Assembly: GCF_963675165.1 (NCBI RefSeq)
Contig: NC_087382.1
Span: forward strand, 3,201,963 to 3,265,962
DNA: 64,000 nucleotides
Source: Halichondria panicea
Lineage: Eukaryota > Porifera > Demospongiae > Suberitida > Halichondriidae
Direction: 5' to 3'
Both the position numbers and the translations under genes were made by a program. The notes beneath the pieces are model-generated. The model was not told where the DNA came from and ran no database searches. It was given only the letters and a program-made list of their open reading frames with translations. How positions within the stretch are numbered: position 1 is the stretch's first letter; each line of letters begins with the position of its first letter. Shown piece after piece: positions 56,801 to 64,000 of this stretch.

Positions 56801-58606
56801 GGGCCTGTTGCAAACTAGTCTCTGCATCACCTTCAGCCAGTGCTGCACAGAACACACATTGTAGTATAGTACTAGCTATACAGTGCACAATAATAAAATA
56901 ACTTGTGTAAAAAATGAAATTGTACGAAAATTAAATTGGTGCTCTTGTAATGTAATTACCACAGTCCACCTCTTCCAACGTTTTGAGCACAAGTTTGGTG
57001 TAATCAGTTCCGCTAGTAAACAAACAGTCAAGGGAAACAATGTGTCTAGACTTCAATGAATGTACATAGATACGGTACCAAATAATTAATTTATTATTAC
57101 TGTATAAGGATATTCTTTGGATCTCTTGTTTGATAAAGGTCTGTATTTCTTGGCTTCCTTTTCTCTCTTTCTGGCGTACATTGGTTTTTGTTGCCTCCAG
57201 AATTCTGTTCTTGAGTCGAGGTAAGACAGTGCCTTCTCCACTGTGTTGTAGATGGACTTATCTTTCAGACCAATCACCAAACCTGTTCAAATGAGTTGAA
57301 AAATAGTGTTCTAAATTGAAGAAAGAAGAAAAAAGAAATGTACTCCCATGCGGGGAATCGAACCCCGGCCACGACGGTGAGAGCGTCGGATCCTAACCAC
57401 TAGACCACATGGGAAGGCACATATGCAGATCTGTCAACAACTTTACTTATAATGTACCTGGATCACTAAGCAGTCTCTCTAGATACTCCTTATCTGGATG
57501 CATTTCTCCAAGTAGCTGCTTAGTGGTCTTCTCTGAGGCGACCGGCTTTCTTTCTACCTTCTCTTTCTTCATGTGCTCTCTACCTCTTATCAACTTCTTG
57601 GGTTTCTTGACAGCCTGCAACACAGAGCAGAAAACCCTTACTGTTAGTAACAATGGTTAACATTAGGAAACTTACAATTCTGTCCTGTTGCTGGAAGAAT
57701 GTTAGGTCTCCAATCTTTTCAAGCTTACATGCACCAGGAGCTAAACAACAAAAAGGGTTGCATAATAATAATAGCTGAGTAGAGGAGAGGGGAAGAGACT
57801 CTTACTTCCTATGGAATTGTCAATGGCCTCTTGTGCCTTCTGTATGCCAAGATTGAACTCATGGAGCTCAGGTCGTATCTTGTTTCCTCTGTGGTAGAAC
57901 ACCAAGGCGTACTCAAAGTTACCAATAGAATACAGAGCCTCTGCCTTCTGAAATAAACCCTGTGTGTACAAGAAACCGATAAATGCAGTAATGAATAAAT
58001 CATGTACATTCATTCATGTATGTACAGTGGTGCTCAGATGAAGAGATACATACTCATATAACCTAGGAGCTCATAGTATACTTGAGTTGCAGGTATATAC
58101 AACGACAGATTTTCTTCATATATAAGTACCTTGTGATATTTCTGGTCCTCTTTTAAAGATTCCTCTGCGTCTTTGAGAGCTTCCGTTGCATTTCCCACTC
58201 GAAGGTAGCACTTGGAACGAGCCACTAGACACAACTTGTCCTCAGGCTCAAACTCAAGAGCCTGCAGCACGGATACAAAACTAATGCATAGTATCAAAAG
58301 TAGTACATAGCACACAGCCAGGTCATATTGAAGAGTGTGTGTGCACTGTACGTCAATGCCCTGGAGCCGTTAACAATTTTATTGGCCATGGTCTATGCAT
58401 AAATACGGCAATTGAGCAATTGAGCAAAACATGTATATTGAAGTATCAGTGATACCAGCTAGATACATATGTAGCTGGATATCGTTGCAGACCTTGGTGA
58501 ATGACTCAATGGCTTTCTTATACTGCCCCTGCTTAGCCAGCATCTCTCCTTCTGCGTAGAAAATGGAGAAGGATCCCTCAGGTTCCTCATCACCAAACTG
58601 AGACAT
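53804..58606 (-). CDS. ODAD4: ODAD4 (TTC25), outer dynein arm docking complex subunit
   Basis: TPR protein that docks outer dynein arms onto axonemal doublets of motile cilia. Exons in transcript order: 58493-58606, 58130-58261, 57806-57959, 57676-57740, 57458-57614, 57114-57282, 56960-57015, 56635-56842, 54903-54989, 54624-54713, 54342-54448, 53804-54018. Phases close at 1554 nt, 517 aa. N-terminal TPRs follow human TTC25 closely (KLCLVARSKCYLRVG, YALVFYHRGNKIRP, GIQKAQEAIDNS), then KTTKQLLGEMHPDKEYLERL, FWRQQKPMYARKRE, CIGNAQLELGEAEAAL, STWLFHELGRCHLEL and WQLNASVLIAQAE. It is shorter than human (672 aa), which has an extra charged C-terminal tail; here the end is an acidic EEEEEGN stretch. 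The intron 57016-57113 has U12 AT-AC signals. A tRNA gene sits in the intron between exons 5 and 6. Confidence 0.93.
55059..55279. mobile_element. MITE family B, copy 2 (both termini intact)
   Basis: A 221-bp element with termini TACCGTATTACTAGAAT and ATTCTAGTAATACGGTA; the interior is the reverse complement of 10666-10891. Lies in the ODAD4 intron between 54990 and 56634. Confidence 0.85.
55335..56543 (+). repeat. two tandem copies of a 345-bp repeat, the second split by an insertion
   Basis: Unit 1 is 55335-55679. Unit 2 starts at 55680, is interrupted at 55790/56305, and ends at about 56543. The 238-bp part that can be compared directly (55441-55678 against 56305-56543) differs at only a few positions. 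The phrase tttaatcaatggttcgggga marks the same point in both. Confidence 0.9.
55791..56304. mobile_element. 514-bp non-autonomous TIR transposon with 7-bp target duplication
   Basis: Starts catagattgaagagttagag and ends ctctcttcaatctatg, giving inverted termini of about 32 bp with a 2-base indel. ATTTAAT flanks both sides. The empty target is preserved in the neighbouring repeat copy (cacaatttaatcaatgg, 55435), which proves an insertion. No ORF of note. The TSD of 7 (perhaps 8) bp would suit a hAT-like element, but the family is not certain. Confidence 0.85.
57344..57414 (-). tRNA. tRNA-Glu (anticodon CTC)
   Basis: The minus strand gives a complete cloverleaf of 71 nt: acceptor TCCCATG paired with CATGGGA; D arm with A box TGGTCTAGTGGTTAGGA; anticodon stem CGACG/CGTCG around the loop CTCTCAC (anticodon CTC); T arm CGGGG TTCGATT CCCCG with a perfect B box. 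A T-run (tttcttttttc) follows as a pol III terminator. It lies in an ODAD4 intron on the same strand as the host gene. Confidence 0.95.
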
Positions 58607-58792
58607 GGTTGCTGCTTTGTAGGTTGCTTAGCAGGGCCGGCTTGACTTAAAGAAAAGCTTAAAGGGTCAAAAGTTCATTTGTGAGTTTTAGTTTGTTGCT
58701 AAGCAATCAATGAAAATGGGCGTGTCCAAACAATTATACCAGGACAAAAACGATCCTTACCTAAAGGGATTTACAGTACTAGCTAGCCGGCC
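58607..58792. promoter_or_regulatory. bidirectional promoter ODAD4 / PRMT2 with RFX X-box-like sites
   Basis: Only 186 bp separate the start codons. GTTGCTAAGCAATC at 58695-58708 is a near-palindromic match to the RFX X-box form (RYYNYY N1-3 RRNRAC), 89 bases before the ODAD4 ATG. A second, weaker site (GGTTGCTTAGCAGG) is at 58622-58635. RFX control is the known route for motile-cilium genes. Confidence 0.6.
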
Positions 58793-61700
58793 ATGGAATC
58801 TCACCTAAGAGAGAGAACTGATGAGCACAGCCAGTGCTGCGTGAATGCGAACGAGGATGATGTTGCTACAGATCGCACAAATGTACTGAATTATGTAGAG
58901 AGTGATTGTATTGCAGAGGAGAGCTCAGACGATGAACTGTACTATGTTATTAGCGACTACAAGGCAGCCGAAGACAATCAGGTAGATAAATGTTTTAGAT
59001 ACTCCGTTTACGAGTTGTAGATTACCTTATTTTATTAAAATTTCCGTATTTTTTATTTTGTGTCTTGTTTGTGTTCTTGGGGACCACCCTTGAGAGGTCT
59101 GGTATTACAATTGTGCTAGACTACCCCTTTCACTTGTGTTGGGTAAATATCATTCAATTCATACCCCCCCCCCACACAATATCATTCAATATCCAATTCA
59201 ATACCCCCCCCACACACGCACGGCACACACACACACACAGCTAGACCTGCGTCAGGGTCAAGAGGTTACTGTGCTGGAGAGGGTCAACGAGAAGTGGTGG
59301 TGGGTGGAGTCAGAGGGGAGAGTGGGGTATTCCCCTGCTAATCACTTATCGTTACTGGACCAATGTGATGACCGATGGCAGGATGATGAATACTTCTCCA
59401 GTTACTCTTCTCTGGTGAGTAGATAATTTAATACCTCGTGTCTTTGAGTTGAGATCTTATTTCAGTACAACCCTTTCACTTAGTAAAGTAAGAAGCTGAA
59501 ATGCTACACTAATTGACCTGCAATGTGTGTGTAGTGTAGCTCTGTTAGTGGTTGGCTTAGTTTTCTGTAATAAGGTTTGTATTTCAAGTGAGGTAAAAAG
59601 GTTGTAGAGCTAACTGCTGAACATTTCAAGTGGAGTAAAATTATACATAATAGCTTAAATAGGATGATTCACAATAATTATTGTGTAGCCCTTTGAAAGC
59701 CTGATGTAATTAGATCAATGATTGCTTGTATTGGATTAAAATAAATATTTCATTCTCGAAGAAAAGGCATGGGGCAATTAATTAACCTCGGTGATTTTTC
59801 CCAAAACGGTCATGTTTTGATAGCTAACTTTAAGTGCTCATAACTTAAGTTAGGATTGTGTGTTTTGATAATTTGATACAGCACATGACTTGTGTCAAAC
59901 AATCATTATTAAGTAATGCTATTGTTTGTGAGATTGCAATAATAATTATCTGTGTTATTTACTCTAGAAGCTCCATCTTGAGATGTTGAGTGACAAACCA
60001 CGCACAGAGGCTTACAAGACCGCCATTGAAACTGCCGCTTGCTTCATCAAAGACAAGGTCAGTACTTCACATACCGTTCTCCAACTATTTTGATACTGCT
60101 ATATCTCTATCACTAGGTGGTGCTGGACTTTGGTGCAGGCACTGGAATTCTTAGTCTGTTCTGTGCCAAGCTTGGAAGAGCCAGAAAGGTTTGTTTTGAT
60201 ATCAGCTGAAAGGGCTCTTTTCAGAAAAAAAAAAGTTTGAGCTGTTCAAAGATGCTACACTAGACACAGTCCCAATGTACACTTACTAGTATAGTTAACA
60301 ATATTATTGGCGACAAATTTGTTGAAAATGTCCATCCTCCTAAACACAGGTTTATGCTGTTGAGGCTAGTGACATTGCACAACAAGCCAGATCTATTATA
60401 GAGCGTAATGGACTACGAGAGGTGGTGTCGATAGTTCAGTGTCGAGGGGAGGAGCTTGAGCTTCCGGAGAAAGTTGATCTGATCGTATCGGAGTGGATGG
60501 GAACAATGCTAATTGTGAGTTATTGTATATTTTGTTTTGTTGTATTCATCCATTCCATTTCTCTATAATGATAATTATAGCTAGCTATAGTTGACATTTC
60601 CTTTGTTTTCAGAAGGTAATTAAGTCAAAAGCTTCTGTAATTAGCTTTTTCTATACATGTACTAGCTGCTAGCAACCAGCATTCATTGTTATGGTCATAC
60701 TTATTACTGATTGTCTGAAAGTTTGTAAGCTCTGTATAGTTGCAGTATAATCAGCATCACTATAGCCCCTCCCCCTCCCTTTCACTGACAGTTTGAGTTG
60801 ATGATAGAGTCTGTGTTGCAAGTCAGGGACCGTTACTTGAAGCCCGGAGGACTGATGTGGCCGTCACATGCCCAGCTGTTACTTGTACCCTGCACTGCTG
60901 AACAGGTTCACCACGAGAAGGTGGCCTTCTGGGAGCGTGTATACGGGTTTGACTTCTCCCCACTAGTGTGAGATGTATTTCAGTACCATAAAATTAGTCG
61001 TCTCACACAAGAACTAATTGCCACTTTTTGAGGGTTGCTTACAAAACTTAGATTGACTTGCACATAATTATACTCATAAAAATTAATGAATGCTACAAAA
61101 TTATCTTCATTTGATATTATGATACTGTCTAATTTATTGTCTGCATTTGATATTGTAATATACTGTCTAATTATTTTGTTTCTGCCCTCTCCCTCCTCCC
61201 TCCAGTCCCCTGGCGCAGTCTGAGCTACTGGGCAGACCAATATTCAACCATTCTCTGGACAGACAAGACTGTTTATCTGAGCCTTGCACTGTCATGAGTC
61301 TAAGCATGGGACACATGTCAGTGGAGGACCTGGAGGTACAGCAGTATACTAGTAGCTAGCTAGCTAGATTGTGAGTGTACTGCCAGCAATAATCCCCAAG
61401 TATAGTAACTCCCAAGTGGGTAGTATATCATATAGCGGGTAATTTTCGTGGGGTAAAAAATTCGTTATTTTCGCGGGCAAGCTGACCTCTACGAAATTTT
61501 AAGGTAGGTGTGGCTTACCGGAACGTATGAATACAGTGCAGGCAGCGAAATTTTTACTCATGAAAACCACTGTTTTCCAGATAAATGAATTTTTTCCCCA
61601 CAAAAATGACCCGCTATACGGTAGCATAATTATGAATGTATGTGTGGCGTGTGTGAGTGCGTGAGGTATGCATTACTGCATAGCAACTTGTCATCGCTAT

Positions 61701-61999
61701 TATTGCTTTATCTTTCTTGTATGCAGAGGAACGAGTCTAATTTCAGTTTCAAAATCACCAAGCCTGGTAAGCGTATCAAATTAATAGTCGCCCCCCCCCT
61801 CCTCCCATTATCCTGTGGCTGTATATACATGTGTATAGGTACGCTACACGGGTTTGGGTCATGGTTTGACGTCACATTTGGAGGCGTGTCCTCGTCCAGT
61901 GGCTACGATCCTGTCACTCTATCTACTTCACCATCCAACCAGTGAGTACTTACTTTTTCATAATACTTATGATTCCCACCCCCTGCACACACACACACC

Positions 62000-62047
<48 letters not shown>

Positions 62048-62485
62048 CACCCCACACACACACCCCAGACAGACACACTGGAAGCAAGACCTCCTTGTCA
62101 TAGACTGCCCCCTCGAGGTTGTCACTGGAGATACTATAGAAGGAAGAATCTCCATCACCAGAAACAAAATATGGAGGAGACATCTTAAAATTGATGTTGA
62201 GTACAAACACTTCAGTGGCAAGGCTCAGGAAACATCGGTAAAGTCATAATTTGTGCTTTTTGCTTTAATGGTGGCCTTGCATAATAATCACTTGTATGTC
62301 TGTGTGAAGACATTTCTGCATTTATTCATCGCTCCATTTTGAGCTGTCTCTTATAGTGCATGTATCTCTGGCCAGGCCTAGATTAAGTGTGGCTGCGGTG
62401 GCTTCTTTGCCTATACAATATAATTATGCCTTTCTGTTTTTTCTCGCAGGCCACCTACAACAAGAGTTTCAAGCTGTGGAGATAA
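58793..62485 (+). CDS. PRMT2: PRMT2, SH3-containing protein arginine methyltransferase
   Basis: Transfers methyl groups from S-adenosylmethionine to protein arginines; SH3 recruits partners. Exons: 58793-58981, 59241-59414, 59968-60057, 60117-60188, 60350-60514, 60792-60967, 61206-61335, 61727-61766, 61839-61941, 62069-62237, 62450-62485. Phases close at 1344 nt, 447 aa (human 433 aa). SH3 at about residues 45-107 (ALYDY-like [27 protein letters not shown]), split by intron 1. SAM motif I is [15 protein letters not shown] (D155, G157, G159). The double-E loop is SEWMGTML with E223 and E232. The THW loop is T382-H383-W384. The SH3 plus PRMT order and the ending SFKLWR fit PRMT2 rather than PRMT1/8. 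It shares a short promoter with ODAD4. Confidence 0.95.
61427..61623. mobile_element. MITE family A, copy 6
   Basis: Begins ATCATATAGCGGGTAATTTT and ends ATGACCCGCTATACGGTA. The interior ggcaagctgacctc and taccggaacgtat are shared with copies 33536 and 36314. Lies in a PRMT2 intron. Confidence 0.75.
61985..62068. repeat. (CA)n microsatellite at a PRMT2 acceptor
   Basis: CA repeats ending in ccccag, the acceptor of the PRMT2 exon 62069-62237. Confidence 0.9.
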
Positions 62486-63044
62486 CAGGGAGGGACTGTG
62501 ACATTTTAGAATAGTTTTGTCAGTGTGTTTGGTTGCATTCTATCCAGTATTAATTTATTTTACGCCTATTGTTTTTATACCATGCATGATCGTGTGCAAA
62601 CCTCTTTTCATAAGACGTTCACACGTTCCATTCAACCTATGACTTAATGTGATGAATGAATCAGAAAAAACAGTGCAATAAGAAACGTTAAGTACAGTCA
62701 TGACTGCATTTGATGAATGCAAGAATGTATGAATACACTCCTGATGAAGGTCATTGGCTGTAGGTCATGCATGATACGTAGTATTCTATGGTGGGGTGTT
62801 TAATATATACCAAACGGTTCTACTATATAGTAGATCTAGTGTCGATTTGTCATCATTACAGTAACTAATCCATGACACATTTGCTAGTGTATATGCAAGG
62901 TAATGATGCACTATTCATTGCCTTCCTAACAGACTAGCATGCATGTGGTTAGTTATGACATAGGCTGGACATGCAGGAACGCCCTACATATCATAAGATT
63001 TAGTGGGAGTCAATAATAGATAGATCTATCTGCATGAAGATCTG
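62486..63044. other. intergenic region PRMT2 to GCNT-like gene
   Basis: 559 bp tandem-orientation spacer with the PRMT2 3' UTR and the promoter of the next gene. I see no clear polyadenylation hexamer or ORF. Confidence 0.45.
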
Positions 63045-64000
63045 ATGGCAGTAACAGTGTTGAAGAAACTCTATACTGCTGTGGTTCTTCTGGGTGTAGG
63101 TTTCATACTGGGCTGGACTACAGTAAGTGCCTATAGCAAGTTATCACACTCACTATAATTTATCTCTCTTCAAAATTAGATATAGCAGGGATTCAGTAGA
63201 AATGGAGCAGTATCCTAGAATTATAGAATCTAATATGCTCACCTAAATAATGCGTGTCTCTACAGACTATTAATTAATGGCAACAGAAGTCTTTATAATT
63301 ATATCTGCATGCATATAATGGCTTGAATGATTATCGTGACCTGTATCTAAGGGGCGGATTTGCAAACTTTTCGCGAAGTGTTAACTAACTGCATATACAT
63401 AACAAATAATTATGTCCATAGAAAAATCTGCGGCGGTGCATGGTGTGATTCAGCGGGTAGATCCTTTCGAAAGCAATTTAGCCGTACATTAATTTTCACT
63501 GACTTGTAGCTACCACATATGAATGGTATACTGTATAATTATAGGGGCTGTCTGGGATTATCCCGGTGAAGACTGTTGAAATTTCAGATTCACTATCGAA
63601 GCAATCACAAAGTCTCCTCACTCATCATGAGAGCAACACTACCGGTAACTCATCCCACTACTACAGAAGTATTGATAAAGAAGAGAGGAAAGTTTCAGCT
63701 TGGCTATCTAACGTAAATGACACAGTCACTCATGATTTATCAGAAGTATGTAACAATCACAGGTATGCAATTGACTTTTTAAAACCTCGTTTTTTGAATT
63801 GTACAAATCTCTTTAAGGGGAGTTCAATCGAGGTGAATAAAATTAAAGTTGGACATAGAACACGAAAGTGGCCAGTTCCATCAGATAATGACTTTTATCA
63901 CTATGCCTGTAATTGCGACTGGATAAAGAAAGAGTTGGACCCAGGTTACTATGTGTCTGAGCAAGAACAGCAATTTCCACTAGCATTTGCTTTAAGTGTA
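63045..64000 (+). CDS. GCNT-like (GT14) beta-1,6-N-acetylglucosaminyltransferase, 3' partial
   Basis: Probable Golgi glycosyltransferase of the core-2/I-branching GT14 family. Exon 1 is 63045-63122 (26 codons, donor gtaagt); exon 2 begins at 63545 after ttatag, in phase 0, and runs off the window. Seen: a short cytoplasmic start MAVTVLKK, then one hydrophobic signal-anchor (LYTAVVLLGVGFILGW), i.e. type II membrane topology; a Ser/Asn-rich stem with NTT and NSS sequons; and the start of the catalytic domain, with CNCDWIKKEL and the family phrase SEQEQQFPLAFALSV, which parallels SKEEAEFPIAYSIVV of GCNT1. The catalytic residues lie beyond the window, so the exact member and the integrity of the gene cannot be judged. 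Confidence 0.75.

Noticed and set aside
57098-57113. Ordinary GT donor (gtaata, just after tatcctta) for the ODAD4 exon 57114-57282
   Set aside because: It would join to the next exon in a frame that meets a stop at once (cgg aac tga); the ATATCCTT site restores the conserved protein.

Overview
The window looks like a piece of an intron-rich but compact animal genome, most probably a sponge. The evidence is: spliced genes with short GT-AG introns (mostly 60-900 bp); a POU-homeobox gene (an animal-specific class); a motile-cilium gene (ODAD4); and a receptor-like protein that joins bacterial-looking Pmp (GGAI) repeats to a multi-pass membrane C-terminus, an architecture I associate with sponge genomes. 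The species cannot be fixed from sequence alone.

Layout: (1) 2-3538 +, 3' part of a Pmp-repeat multi-pass membrane protein. (2) 4622-19415 -, PIKFYVE, 28 coding exons, all phases close (2731 aa); a decayed copy of one of its own internal segments lies 0.65 kb past its stop. (3) 20301-23624 +, ACER3 alkaline ceramidase, 12 exons, 273 aa. (4) 24839-37839 -, CASC3/Barentsz (exon junction complex), 13 exons including a 26-nt microexon, 878 aa. (5) 38408-53396 +, TAF5 (TFIID), 21 exons, 641 aa; its intron 3 holds a POU-homeobox exon on the same strand. (6) 53804-58606 -, ODAD4/TTC25 (outer dynein arm docking), 12 exons, 517 aa, with an apparent U12 AT-AC intron and a tRNA-Glu(CTC) in another intron. 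(7) 58793-62485 +, PRMT2, 11 exons, 447 aa. (8) 63045-64000 +, 5' part of a GCNT-like glycosyltransferase, cut by the window end.

The six complete multi-exon genes alternate strands, giving three head-to-head pairs (PIKFYVE/ACER3, CASC3/TAF5, ODAD4/PRMT2) with 186-885 bp between start codons, and tail-to-tail pairs between them. PIKFYVE and ACER3 both act on membrane lipids. The ODAD4/PRMT2 gap carries RFX X-box-like sites, as expected for a cilium gene.

The introns carry (CA)n tracts that end exactly at acceptor AGs, two families of about 200-bp palindromic-end MITEs, 74-bp and 60-bp tandem arrays, a 514-bp inverted-repeat insertion with a clean target duplication, and a tRNA-headed repeat. 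Exon models were made by hand from splice signals, reading phase and remembered family proteins; there is no transcript evidence.
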